From positions 1 through 25,968 of IMG/VR virus record IMGVR_UViG_3300043470_000337: DNA of 25,968 nucleotides, one strand, 5' to 3'. The notes under the pieces were generated by a model that did not search any database, had not been told where the DNA came from, and saw only the letters and a program-made list of their open reading frames with translations. Position numbers and translations under genes: made by a program. Below are positions 1 to 6,607 of this stretch, piece by piece. The stretch is from a virus. Position 1 is the first letter of the stretch. Every line of letters begins with the position of its first letter.

Positions 1-599
1 ACTCTCAAGAAGTTATGCTTAACCCATCTATCAGCTTTACCAATCTTAATAAACAAATCACTAAAGTCTTTACACATTGCTTGAGCTTTTGGATTTGTAA
101 CTCTAAAGTTACCAGTTTTAATTAAATCACTTGCAGCAGATACACCATTGTAAGAATCTGAATTATTACAAATACCTGCAATCATTAGTGGTTCCAAGTT
201 ATACAAGTTCTTAAACTTTTTCAGTGTAAGGTAATCAGGGTGAATATATAACCAAGCATTTACATAATCCATAAGCTTCCAAGACTTGGAAGAGTTATTG
301 TAAAATGCCATAGTATGTACTATATCATCAAGATCAGTTACCTCAACATATTCATATCTAACTGGAACGCCTTCCCTTTGACATGCATGTAACAAATGCT
401 GACCATCAATAATATAAGTTTTTAACTCACCATCAATAAGATCTGTTTTAATACACATTACTGATCTTCTTACACCAATCTTGCGGAGACTCTGTACTAA
501 TGCTTCTACTTGTTTTGCATCAATAATTCTGTTCATTGGTAAATAGTTAAACAATGTATAATCTGTTGTTGTAGCTATTTGAATAAATCCTTTTTTCAT
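1..599 (-). CDS. ParB-like nuclease-domain protein (partial, C-terminus missing)
   Basis: An open frame starts at 599 and runs off the left edge, leaving 199 codons. The N-terminus (MKKGFIQIATTTDYTLFNYL) is followed by a ParB/Srx-like region. This has a segment like the ParB box near residues 22-45 (NRIIDAKQVEALVQSLRKIG) and an IIDGQHLLHA motif near residues 65-74, matching the family's DGxHR-type motif with Leu in place of Arg. In ParB-related proteins this motif contributes to nucleotide or DNA handling; phage versions are often of unknown role. The rest (KSWKLMDYVNAWL) resembles the helical part of phage ParB-like proteins. An in-frame ATGATT precedes the ATG, so the start could be two codons earlier. 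It is the last visible gene of the minus-strand arm. Confidence 0.7.
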   Translation of the reverse strand, partial: MKKGFIQIATTTDYTLFNYLPMNRIIDAKQVEALVQSLRKIGVRRSVMCIKTDLIDGELKTYIIDGQHLLHACQREGVPVRYEYVEVTDLDDIVHTMAFYNNSSKSWKLMDYVNAWLYIHPDYLTLKKFKNLYNLEPLMIAGICNNSDSYNGVSAASDLIKTGNFRVTNPKAQAMCKDFSDLFIKIGKADRWVKHNFLR

Positions 600-699
600 A
601 ATCATAAATTTTTAAATCATTAATAAAATCATTTTAACCATCCCATGGTCCTAGCATCTGCTGGATTAGCACTTTACTACTATTTATCTCATTCTATTC

Positions 700-1113
700 T
701 CATTTTTTTTGTTCTACAATTTCAATTAAATTAGCTAGACAGGCTGTTTGTGCTTCTTCATAGCTTTTAAATGATGAGCCTGTGTAGGTATCATTAAATC
801 CATCTAAAACTTCAAGAATTTCATAATCGTAAAGATTTTCGGAAAGGTCTTGAATATCTACCCTGTGATGTATTTTATACTTCTCTCTAAACCATCTAAA
901 TGCTTGTTGCCAAGTTGGTGCTGAGTAAAATGGTACACCTAATTTTGAATATTCATAATCATTAAAATCAGATGCCATGTTTGTAAAACTAATAGGTAGT
1001 ATATTATCATTTCCAATTACAGCTGATTTTTGGTAATATGCAATACATTCTTCATCAAATCCAATTTTCTTCATTCTTGAAGCTAATTCATACGGTACAA
1101 ATTCTTTTGTCAT
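700..1113 (-). CDS. conserved hypothetical phage protein (KEFVPYELA type)
   Basis: A 137-residue soluble protein. Its pattern is one I associate with small proteins recurring in Bacteroidota phages and prophages: an N-terminal KEFVPYELASRMKKIGFDEE segment, a central PFYSAPTWQQAFRWFREKY segment, and a C-terminal SYEEAQTACLANLIEIV helix. No catalytic motif, signal peptide or membrane segment is visible and the function is unknown. It ends in TGA. It lies between the ParB-like gene and the GIY-YIG gene with short spacers, so it may be cotranscribed with them. The recognition rests on memory of the pattern, not a search. Confidence 0.75.
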   Translation of the reverse strand: MTKEFVPYELASRMKKIGFDEECIAYYQKSAVIGNDNILPISFTNMASDFNDYEYSKLGVPFYSAPTWQQAFRWFREKYKIHHRVDIQDLSENLYDYEILEVLDGFNDTYTGSSFKSYEEAQTACLANLIEIVEQKK

Positions 1114-1132
1114 TTTTATTATTTGTTAAAGG

Positions 1133-1891
1133 TTAAATAAATTTCCAAATATACCCAGCACTTGTATAGCTCTTTTGTCTTAAACAGTTGTTAATACCTG
1201 TTCTAGATATATTTAATTCTCTAGCTGCTTCAGAAGCACTTTCCCAAATTCTCAACGGAGTAGAAGATTCATGTGAATATTGAGCTACTTGTTTATTAGC
1301 TTTTTTCTTTTCAGGTACTTTACCTATACCAACTTTAATTTCATATTTTCTCCATTGAAAACCTGCAATTAAGTGTCTCCTACCATTAATAGCTCTTGTA
1401 ATATCAGCATGTAAACAATCTACATCTTTACATGCATCATTTATACTACTATATGTTTTAACAAAGTTTCCGTCTTTATCATATGCAGTTACTGAAATAC
1501 TGTATGGTTTTTGAGCTTGTTTATAAACATGGGATAAATGCTTTTTGGAATGTTGTATCTTTTTTTTCAACTGGGGACCTGGATTCTTTAATCCTGCACC
1601 TCCATCACACTGATTTATTAAAGTTCCAGTATTAAGATCTTTTCTACCATACTTTTTAATAAGCTTCATTTCTAATTTAAAAGCTTCTTCTTTAGTAAGT
1701 TTATCTTTTACAATCTTAACATTATATGGACATATTCTTGCATAATTATGCCAAGCTGTTTTTCTTTTTTCAAAAGCAGATCTATATGCTCTTGAATAAA
1801 TTAATCCCTCTTTACTAATTAAAGACATTCCAACATAAAAAACTTCATTTATATCAGTTCTAACATGGATATATACATAATAACTTCTCAT
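1133..1891 (-). CDS. GIY-YIG homing endonuclease with NUMOD1 repeats
   Basis: 252 residues. The N-terminal GIY-YIG nuclease domain (about residues 4-90) shows YYVYIH and VFYVGMS as the two halves of the signature, a conserved Arg in the SRAYR segment, and the Glu-bearing KEEAFKLEMKLIKKYGR helix. Two modular DNA-binding repeats of NUMOD1 type follow: VTAYDKDGNFVKTYSSINDA...IAGFQWRK, and RIWESASEAARELNISRTGI...GYIWKFI. These free-standing nucleases cut intron- or gene-lacking alleles and spread by repair. The gene stands alone with spacers of about 20-45 nt on both sides and no split host gene is visible, so it appears to be an intergenic invader. Family assignment is confident; target site unknown. 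Confidence 0.9.
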   Translation of the reverse strand: MRSYYVYIHVRTDINEVFYVGMSLISKEGLIYSRAYRSAFEKRKTAWHNYARICPYNVKIVKDKLTKEEAFKLEMKLIKKYGRKDLNTGTLINQCDGGAGLKNPGPQLKKKIQHSKKHLSHVYKQAQKPYSISVTAYDKDGNFVKTYSSINDACKDVDCLHADITRAINGRRHLIAGFQWRKYEIKVGIGKVPEKKKANKQVAQYSHESSTPLRIWESASEAARELNISRTGINNCLRQKSYTSAGYIWKFI

Positions 1892-1935
1892 AACATTTTT
1901 TTACAAATATATGACAATTATTACATAATAGCAAA

Positions 1936-2340
1936 CTATTTTAAATATCCTAGTATTCTTGCCTTTTCTGGGTTCAAATGCACCCAAGAATGGCAGTTAC
2001 GACACACAGCTAAAAATGTACTTTGAACTAAATAAAATGCATCTCTGTTAGCTCCATTAAAAGTGTGGTGCACATCTGTAGCAAAGTGAGTACAGCCTTT
2101 AACTTTGATCATACATAGAGGATTCTCTGTAAGATATCTCTGTCTTAGTTTGCTATACTCAGCATCTTTCTTTGCCCTTTTAGCGGAGACACGGGGGATT
2201 TCAGAACTTGTTGGTTTCTGTGTATTTTCTCCGCTTTTGTGGCAACTCCAGCATTGTTTGCATAATTTTAGTCCCCCGGTTCCACTACTTTTCCAGATGG
2301 GTTTTTCTTTTCCACACCCATCACATACTTTTAACTTCAT
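1936..2340 (-). CDS. small HNH/zinc-binding protein (NinG-like)
   Basis: 134 residues. The N-terminus has a Cys4 zinc-ribbon-like pattern (CDGCG near residues 6-10, CKQC near 27-30). The C-terminal half has an HNH-type pattern: a Cys in PLCMIKVKGC, then TDVHHTFNG, then LAVCRNCHSWVHLNP, matching Cys-His-His-Cys-x2-Cys-His of small phage HNH proteins such as lambda NinG relatives. Proteins of this kind act in phage recombination or as nicking nucleases; which applies here is not clear. Its start overlaps the end of the upstream minus-strand gene by 20 nt, so the two are probably translationally coupled. Compared with the two homing endonucleases it lacks NUMOD repeats. Confidence 0.7.
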   Translation of the reverse strand: MKLKVCDGCGKEKPIWKSSGTGGLKLCKQCWSCHKSGENTQKPTSSEIPRVSAKRAKKDAEYSKLRQRYLTENPLCMIKVKGCTHFATDVHHTFNGANRDAFYLVQSTFLAVCRNCHSWVHLNPEKARILGYLK

Positions 2341-2815
2341 GCTTTAATCTTGGTAATTTATTTGGATTCTTATCTAAACTTAAAAAGTTTTTAGGTAAGA
2401 TACCTTCAGTGATAAAGATACTGATAATATCCTCTTTTGAGATGTTTAAATCTTTAAAAGTTAAAGTATTTTTAAACTTCTCATCAAACTCAGTACATGC
2501 TAGTAATGAGTCAGTTAGAGGGCTATTTGGAAACAAAGTCTTAAAGATAAAATTAGTATATCTTATAGTAAACTCCTGTTTAAGTTTATTGATCACTACT
2601 TGAGCTCTCTTATAAACATTTACAATTCTTTGTTTCTTTTTACTACACATTGTAGCCAGTTCTTGTTCAGAAAGAGCATTTAGACCATAAAGTGCTCTCT
2701 TGTACAAATAATTTTGATACTGTGAATATCTGTCAGTCTCATACTGCATATAAGTTTTGCCTGCATTTAACTGATAATTTTTAATTTCCTGTTTTAACTT
2801 TTCCATTTTATACAT
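2321..2815 (-). CDS. hypothetical protein, helical and charged
   Basis: 164 residues, unrecognised. It is Lys/Tyr/Gln-rich and predicted largely helical, with an N-terminal KLKQEIKNYQLNAGKTYMQY helix, a central KKKQRIVNVYKRAQVVINKL helix, and a C-terminal half with DLNISKEDIISIFITEGILP. No signal peptide, membrane segment or Cys cluster is seen. Two starts are possible, MYKMEK at 2815 or MEK at 2806; both follow an A/T-rich leader. It overlaps the HNH gene downstream by 20 nt. A terminator (2829-2861) lies just upstream, separating it from the preceding gene, so this gene and the HNH gene likely form a two-gene unit. Confidence 0.7.
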   Translation of the reverse strand: MYKMEKLKQEIKNYQLNAGKTYMQYETDRYSQYQNYLYKRALYGLNALSEQELATMCSKKKQRIVNVYKRAQVVINKLKQEFTIRYTNFIFKTLFPNSPLTDSLLACTEFDEKFKNTLTFKDLNISKEDIISIFITEGILPKNFLSLDKNPNKLPRLKHEVKSM

Positions 2816-2828
2816 TTTTAATCATAAA

Positions 2829-2861
2829 TAAAAAAGAGAGGGAGATCAGTGTCCCCCTCTC
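2829..2861 (-). terminator. Rho-independent terminator after the 159-aa gene
   Basis: On the minus strand a 7-bp perfect stem GAGAGGG/CCCTCTC (2836-2842 with 2855-2861) is followed by a run of T and then TTATTT. It lies about 25 nt after the stop codon at 2887, so transcripts entering from the right would end here. Confidence 0.85.
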
Positions 2862-2886
2862 ATATTAACTAATAGCTTAGACTATC

Positions 2887-3366
2887 TTAGATAGATAAGT
2901 CTTCAGCTGGACGTGCATTCTCTATAGCACTAGATTTACCTGCTTGTACAGCATAAGCATCACGCAATTGATCAACATTATCATGTTTGATAAGTGTGTC
3001 TTGTGCATTTGAAGCTGTTGTGTATGCAGTTTTACGGTAAATAGGCTGTCCTTCAAAAGTACATACTATACCTGTAGAGCCAGCTACTTTAAGATCACGC
3101 TCAGGAGTTTTAGAATTAAATGGCTCTAAAGCTTCTTTAATTACAATTTGTCCTGGTAACTCTTGTCCAGCATAAAAGTTCATAGCTTTCAACTCATTGA
3201 TGTCACCATGAATTAATGTACTAACTGGTTTTCTTCTTAAGAATCCATTGTCATCAATGACAGATCTTACTTGCTCTAATCTAACATAACCAAATTGTGC
3301 ATTACCAGACAATGTAATAACTGATCCTGTTGTAGCATCACCTACAACTTTAACTTTTGTGTTCAT
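2887..3366 (-). CDS. conserved-looking phage protein of unknown function, beta-rich
   Basis: 159 residues. The first half is beta-rich (VKVVGDATTGSVITLSGNAQ, FGYVRLEQVRSVIDDNGFLRR). The middle has GQELPGQIVIKEALEPF, and the tail is polar and ends SSAIENARPAEDLSI. There is no catalytic motif. The compact beta segments and the position among early genes would fit a nucleic-acid-binding fold, but this is a guess. It has its own terminator downstream and a leader of about 115 nt upstream containing a TTTATTTATTTATTT run, so it is probably transcribed alone. A well-isolated gene with strong downstream termination suggests high expression. Confidence 0.7.
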   Translation of the reverse strand: MNTKVKVVGDATTGSVITLSGNAQFGYVRLEQVRSVIDDNGFLRRKPVSTLIHGDINELKAMNFYAGQELPGQIVIKEALEPFNSKTPERDLKVAGSTGIVCTFEGQPIYRKTAYTTASNAQDTLIKHDNVDQLRDAYAVQAGKSSAIENARPAEDLSI

Positions 3367-3482
3367 AACTTTAAGTTTTAAAATAAATAAATAAATAATT
3401 GATTGTTTTGAGTTGATTGTACTATATCATTAGTTACTCATGCTAAGTGATAAGTTGTTAATACCTTATTGCAATTCAGGTA

Positions 3483-3761
3483 TTATGTATCCAGTGGGCC
3501 CGTTAAGTCTATGATATCATCAAATGGGTCATCATCTGATATCACATCATCATCACTTTCATCATCTGCTAGATAATCAAAGTCATAATATTTTTCTTGT
3601 TTGTTTTTTTCTACTGCTGATCCTGTGAATGGATCTAAGATATGTTCTCCATAGTCTAGAGACATAAGGTACTGCACATCTTCATCTGTAAGATCAAGAT
3701 ACTCTTCTATTGAGAGATGAACTACTTTCCCGTTTGGGAGTTGATATTGCATTACCGGCAT
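3483..3761 (-). CDS. acidic hypothetical protein
   Basis: 92 residues. The N-terminal half is ordered-looking (MQYQLPNGKVVHLSIEEYLD, then DEDVQYLMSLDYGEHILDPF). The C-terminal third is extremely acidic, with a cluster of about 15 Asp/Glu in 30 residues (ADDESDDDVISDDDPFDDII). Such tails occur in DNA-mimic inhibitors and in chaperone-like or polymerase-binding phage proteins; none is demonstrated here. The stop TAA at 3483 is followed on the minus strand by a weak AATACC...GGTATT hairpin. No membrane segment or signal peptide. Confidence 0.7.
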   Translation of the reverse strand: MPVMQYQLPNGKVVHLSIEEYLDLTDEDVQYLMSLDYGEHILDPFTGSAVEKNKQEKYYDFDYLADDESDDDVISDDDPFDDIIDLTGPLDT

Positions 3762-3847
3762 AAAATTATGCTAGTAAATGTAGCACTTTTAATTATACCT
3801 GTAAAGTTTAAACCAATAATATTTAGCATTATATAGCTAAACAATGA

Positions 3848-3869
3848 GAAGGGAGCATTTCTACTCCCT
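3848..3869 (-). terminator. possible terminator hairpin
   Basis: A 6-bp stem AGGGAG/CTCCCT (3850-3855 with 3864-3869) lies 40-60 nt after the stop of the 139-aa gene on the minus strand. Only a weak T-rich tract follows (TCTCATTGTTT), so it may instead be a transcript-stabilising hairpin. Confidence 0.45.
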
Positions 3870-3911
3870 CTATCATTTGGTCAGGAAAAGCATATTCACA
3901 GAATACACTTC

Positions 3912-4331
3912 TTAAAACTCTTCTATAACATCTAGTTGATCTTCTCTAAGGTAAACAGTATCAAGTTTAGTGGTTCCAGTACCTACAACTCCTGTATATT
4001 CTACAATATATGGGCTGTATTCATGATAACCTCTAAACTCTTTTATAGTCACTACAATTTTGTCATCTGTATCTGCAAACTTTTGTCTAGTAAGTTCTTT
4101 ATCTATACCATATCCAACATTTAACACATCCATTTTGCATAATGTACCAACAGATATAATATCCGGCAACTTATTACCTATCATAAGTTTGAAAAAGTGA
4201 TCTACACCTTGAGAATTATTACACAGCATAGGAGTAAGTAACTTAACAAACTCCTCTGAATTTGGATCTTTGATGATCTTACTGAGAGCTTTTGCTACAT
4301 CAGTATCATCATATGTAACACTTATCTTCAT
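3912..4331 (-). CDS. hypothetical protein
   Basis: 139 residues, unrecognised. The N-terminus (MKISVTYDDTDVAKALSKII) is followed by a helical segment with NSEEFVKLLTPMLCNNSQGV, then a beta-rich half (KIVVTIKEFRGYHEYSPYIV, GTTKLDTVYLREDQLDVIEE). The layout suggests a small alpha/beta protein in the cytoplasm. Start at 4331 follows the stop of the upstream 70-aa gene by 4 nt, a tight operon with the two genes before it. Confidence 0.7.
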   Translation of the reverse strand: MKISVTYDDTDVAKALSKIIKDPNSEEFVKLLTPMLCNNSQGVDHFFKLMIGNKLPDIISVGTLCKMDVLNVGYGIDKELTRQKFADTDDKIVVTIKEFRGYHEYSPYIVEYTGVVGTGTTKLDTVYLREDQLDVIEEF

Positions 4332-4335
4332 ACTA

Positions 4336-4548
4336 CTAGATATTGTTTCTTAAATCCCTTATTTTAGCTAACAGAGCTTCATTATAGTTTGTAAAGAACT
4401 TTTTATCTAGTATTCTAGACTTAATTTTAGATTTCTTTCTTGGATTAATGCATCCTTTACAACCTGTTCTAATAGCTTCACCGTTAAGATCAACTATCTC
4501 TGCCTTAAGATCAAATCCTAAGACAGAGGTAATTAGTGTCTTATCCAC
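4336..4548 (-). CDS. hypothetical basic protein, GTG start
   Basis: The frame is open back to an ATG at 4605, but that start would overlap the previous gene by 65 nt. A GTG at 4548 gives MDKTLITSVLGF..., a normal-looking N-terminus, and an 8-nt overlap in which GTGGATAA holds both this start and the previous stop. This gives a 70-residue protein: a beta-like head (FDLKAEIVDLNGEAIRTGCK), a two-Cys element (GCKGCINPRKKSKIKS), and a basic helical tail ending ALLAKIRDLRNNI. Function unknown; it could bind nucleic acid. The start choice is an inference from the overlap geometry. Confidence 0.6.
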   Translation of the reverse strand: MDKTLITSVLGFDLKAEIVDLNGEAIRTGCKGCINPRKKSKIKSRILDKKFFTNYNEALLAKIRDLRNNI

Positions 4549-4870
4549 GGCCAAACATGTTTTTAAGCATATTAGAAATCCTTTCATGTGACTCATTCTT
4601 TTCAATAACTTTAGCCATCATAAGAGTAGCAAAGACTATCTCATTAGTATGAGTGCATATATCAACAACCTTTTCCATTGCAACATGCACACGTTGACTG
4701 CTATCAAAAGCCTCTAAACAGGCAGTTAATAGTACTTCTGCTCTGGTATCATTAATACCTAGGTTCTTGTGTAACAACTCTGAGTCATCATCAATGATAA
4801 GTAGCTTATACTTAACATCAGTGTTGTAACTCTTTTCTTTCTTCTTGAACAATTTTCCTAACCAGTTCAT
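4541..4870 (-). CDS. hypothetical protein
   Basis: 109 residues, unrecognised. It has a basic amphipathic N-terminus (MNWLGKLFKKKEKSY), a beta segment with an acidic turn (VKYKLLIIDDDSELL), and then a helical region up to MLKNMFGRG. There is no transmembrane helix; the N-terminus could sit at the membrane surface. It is first in a three-gene run with the GTG-start gene and the 139-aa gene. The leader AAAATTTGTAATT before the ATG resembles the leaders of other genes in this arm. Confidence 0.7.
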   Translation of the reverse strand: MNWLGKLFKKKEKSYNTDVKYKLLIIDDDSELLHKNLGINDTRAEVLLTACLEAFDSSQRVHVAMEKVVDICTHTNEIVFATLMMAKVIEKNESHERISNMLKNMFGRG

Positions 4871-4885
4871 AATTACAAATTTTAA

Positions 4886-5158
4886 TTAATACTCTCTACC
4901 TAATGCTATCCAATCCTCATCTTCTAAAATCCACATTTGGTCTATATAACCTAGATCATTAAGGGTGTACATAGTATTCCAAAACTCTACTACTATGATA
5001 CCATCATTTCTTTTAGTTACATTTACTAAGACATCATTTGTAAGTTCAATTACACTCTTAACATACTTTTTCTCAGACCTTGTTAAATTCTTTGGTAATT
5101 TTTGTGAGTAACCAGCTCCGGCAATCATAATTGCCACAATCATAAATAACTTTTTCAT
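4886..5158 (-). CDS. small secreted or periplasmic protein
   Basis: 90 residues. MKKLFMIVAIMIAGAGYSQK is a typical signal peptide: basic start, hydrophobic core, and cleavage likely near GYS-Q. No lipobox Cys is present, so signal peptidase I is expected. The mature part, about 70 residues, is mixed alpha/beta with aromatic residues (VVEFWNTMYTLNDLGYIDQM). No family recognised. Its start codon overlaps the previous stop by 1 nt (TAATG), so it is coupled to the coiled-coil membrane protein before it. Exported early phage proteins often alter the envelope; that role is an inference. Confidence 0.7.
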   Translation of the reverse strand: MKKLFMIVAIMIAGAGYSQKLPKNLTRSEKKYVKSVIELTNDVLVNVTKRNDGIIVVEFWNTMYTLNDLGYIDQMWILEDEDWIALGREY

Positions 5159-5412
5159 TACATAAATATTAAAATTGTTAAACCTAATACAACCATTGTA
5201 TATAATACTACAAGAAATGCAGCACTCACATTGTTGTTTTCTCTTATTGAATCTTTCTCATCTTCAATACAATCCTCAATACAAGCTATAGTATATTCTA
5301 GCTCATGTCTTTTTGTTTTGTACCACTCTTCACTAGGCTCATAAATATGGAGCTCTTCTAATTCTTGTTGGCATCTTGCCCTTTCTTGTTCTAGTTCTTC
5401 TAGTCTACTCAT
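5158..5412 (-). CDS. coiled-coil protein with C-terminal membrane anchor
   Basis: 84 residues from ATG at 5412 (MSRLEELEQERARCQQELEE). The frame extends upstream to 5445, but that part is the terminator hairpin and leader. Residues 1-60 are highly charged and helical, a probable coiled coil. Residues of about 64-84 (AAFLVVLYTMVVLGLTILIF) form one transmembrane helix at the C-terminus, so the protein is probably tail-anchored with the coiled coil in the cytoplasm. An ATGATTATG start region is shared with two other genes. It is coupled to the secreted protein that follows. Possible roles include superinfection exclusion or an accessory lysis function; nothing decides. Confidence 0.65.
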   Translation of the reverse strand: MSRLEELEQERARCQQELEELHIYEPSEEWYKTKRHELEYTIACIEDCIEDEKDSIRENNNVSAAFLVVLYTMVVLGLTILIFM

Positions 5413-5432
5413 AATCATAAGATTTAATAATA

Positions 5433-5460
5433 CAAAAGGAGCCAAGTTTCCCCGGCTCCT
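5433..5460 (-). terminator. Rho-independent terminator after the lipoprotein gene
   Basis: A perfect 7-bp stem AGGAGCC/GGCTCCT (5437-5443 with 5454-5460) carries the loop GGGGAAACTT and is followed on the minus strand by TTTGTATT. It separates the small lipoprotein gene from the coiled-coil gene. Confidence 0.8.
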
Positions 5461-5482
5461 ATAACTCTTAGTACCTTAGATA

Positions 5483-5614
5483 CTAAATTCTTTCTTCTGT
5501 GTCTACCTGACCATAGGCATCACATGCATGACCGCTTGTACCACAACTAGCAAATAATACTGCTATTGTAATAACTACTGCAAACCATACAACTACTGCT
5601 GACATTGTTTTCAT
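5483..5614 (-). CDS. small lipoprotein
   Basis: A 43-residue protein: MKTMSAVVVWFAVVITIAVL followed by FASCGTSGHACDAYGQ and a short tail, ending in TAG. It has a basic start, a hydrophobic stretch of about 18 residues, and a lipobox (LFASC), so Cys24 should be lipidated after signal peptidase II cleavage. The mature peptide would be only about 20 residues with a second Cys. A short Cys-Gly-Thr...His...CDAYG peptide behind a lipobox is a pattern I associate with Bacteroidota phages. Phage-encoded lipoproteins commonly block receptors or DNA entry of competing phages; that role is an inference. Confidence 0.7.
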   Translation of the reverse strand: MKTMSAVVVWFAVVITIAVLFASCGTSGHACDAYGQVDTEERI

Positions 5615-5630
5615 ACTGTAAATTAAGTAA

Positions 5631-5861
5631 TTAATAAATATTATCCAAATCTGCAGGTGGATATACTACTTCCTTCTCATATTCCTGAAGTAGCCATTGT
5701 TTATCACTTAACTCCATAGAAGTTAAGGCTAGTTTTTCAGAAGCATTTAATGGAATACCATAATACTTCTCTGTTGTCTCAATTAGCTTACTGTTGATTT
5801 GTGAGCTAAAGTGGTGTTGAGTTTCTACAAACTCTCTGTTGTAAATCATACTTGAAATCAT
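5631..5861 (-). CDS. hypothetical protein
   Basis: 76 residues from MISSMIYNREF; the second Met (residue 5) is an alternative start. The sequence is polar and helical (TQHHFSSQINSKLIETTEKY, then NASEKLALTSMELSDKQWLL) and ends in an extended, Pro-containing tail. No motif is recognised. It is the first gene after the structured noncoding stretch at 5884-6229, whose terminator ends 23 nt upstream of its start, so it probably has its own promoter or depends on readthrough. The minus-strand leader before the ATG is A/T-rich (AAAAACAAATAT). Confidence 0.65.
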   Translation of the reverse strand: MISSMIYNREFVETQHHFSSQINSKLIETTEKYYGIPLNASEKLALTSMELSDKQWLLQEYEKEVVYPPADLDNIY

Positions 5862-5883
5862 ATATTTGTTTTTAAAAGTTACT

Positions 5884-5923
5884 TAATAAAAAACACAAGC
5901 AAACCTTACTATAAAGCTTGTGT
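5884..5923 (-). terminator. Rho-independent terminator of the structured RNA region
   Basis: A perfect 8-bp stem ACACAAGC/GCTTGTGT on the minus strand is followed directly by TTTTTT and ATT. It is placed between the structured region and the 76-aa gene. Confidence 0.8.
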
Positions 5924-6086
5924 ATGCACCTTTGGGAAACCAAGGATAAACTGTATGAAACCAGTGACAGAGGTGCTTTTATGCTGGATTGATTAAGTCC
6001 TTCTAGTTGGCATTAACAACGGAGCGTTACATCCAGTGTAACTACCCATTTAGTCAGGATGCACTTACGGAATCACCCTGCCTGAC
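5884..6086 (-). ncRNA. candidate structured RNA B with terminator
   Basis: No ORF. Several inverted repeats are packed together: GTCAGG/CCTGAC (6053-6058, 6081-6086); GTTACA/TGTAAC (6026-6031, 6037-6042); GCACCT/AGGTGC (5926-5931, 5971-5976) enclosing CTTTGG/CCAAGG and ACTG/CAGT. The block ends on the minus strand with ACACAAGC/GCTTGTGT (5893-5900, 5916-5923) followed by six T. The terminator works only for minus-strand transcription. One loop would be a GNRA tetraloop (GAAA) if read on the plus strand, so the strand is not settled. No known RNA family is recognised. Confidence 0.45.
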
Positions 6087-6110
6087 AGATAATATTTTTT
6101 AATTAAAGAA

Positions 6111-6229
6111 ACCAAGTATGCTGACACCTTCACTTCAGCAGATTTTATCGTATGTGAGCATATAGCAGTTATCTGCAGTCTAACTATACTCTAAGAGGTT
6201 TCAGGATTTTGCCTCACTTTATACTTGGT
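6111..6229 (-). ncRNA. candidate structured RNA A, closed multibranch
   Basis: A perfect 9-bp outer stem ACCAAGTAT/ATACTTGGT (6111-6119 with 6221-6229) closes 101 nt containing at least three hairpins: GCTGA/TCAGC (6120-6124, 6135-6139); AGAT/ATCT (6140-6143, 6171-6174) with TATG/CATA inside it; and GAGG/CCTC (6195-6198, 6212-6215). This multi-arm layout with a closing stem is typical of stable noncoding RNAs and unlikely by chance in AT-rich DNA. It lies 6 nt after the stop of the 123-aa gene and upstream of RNA B, so it could be cut from that transcript. No tRNA, ribozyme or riboswitch signature was recognised. Minus strand is favoured only by its neighbours. Confidence 0.45.
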
Positions 6230-6235
6230 TAAATA

Positions 6236-6601
6236 TTATAGCAATGACATAAATACATTAGCAGTCATTACTTTTGTTTTTGGTTGTAGTTTGTCAAATA
6301 ATCTTACAGTGTGTACAGACCATTTGATGTTGAGGTTATTATAGCACCACAGCATATAATCCGGATGCTTTCTTATTGCATCTTCTACAGTAAGATTAAT
6401 AATATGTGGCTTATTACTAAACCAACAGTTATCCCATGGCCTAGTTCTTCTTCTAGTACCATAGTTACCTGTATCATTTGGTTTATCATAGACTTCTTTG
6501 TTTTCTGGTCTATGAGATTGTTTATAGAAATATAACTGTCTTTCTTGGTGAGTCATATTCCATACTCTAACAGCTTCAAGGGTTTTGTACATTGAATACA
6601 T
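6236..6601 (-). CDS. hypothetical protein, aromatic and basic
   Basis: 121 residues from MYSMYKTLEAVRVWNMTHQE; an in-frame ATGATT two codons upstream (6607) is an alternative start, and the same ATGATTATG start region precedes two other genes. The sequence is rich in Trp, Tyr, Arg and Asn (GTRRRTRPWDNCWFSNKPHI, DYMLWCYNNLNIKWSVHTVR). There is no signal peptide or membrane helix and no family is recognised. It is flanked on both sides by noncoding, hairpin-rich DNA, an unusual setting in this compact genome. Confidence 0.7.
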   Translation of the reverse strand: MYSMYKTLEAVRVWNMTHQERQLYFYKQSHRPENKEVYDKPNDTGNYGTRRRTRPWDNCWFSNKPHIINLTVEDAIRKHPDYMLWCYNNLNIKWSVHTVRLFDKLQPKTKVMTANVFMSLL

Positions 6602-6607
6602 AATCAT

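Noticed and set aside
2105-2603. Plus-strand ORFs opposite the HNH and 164-aa genes
   Set aside because: They lie antisense to convincing minus-strand genes, with Phe/Leu/Ser-rich translations typical of shadow frames.
5884-6229. tRNA genes or a known ribozyme
   Set aside because: No cloverleaf with T-loop GTTCRA pattern, no hammerhead CUGAUGA...GAAA arrangement, and no group I core could be found by eye.
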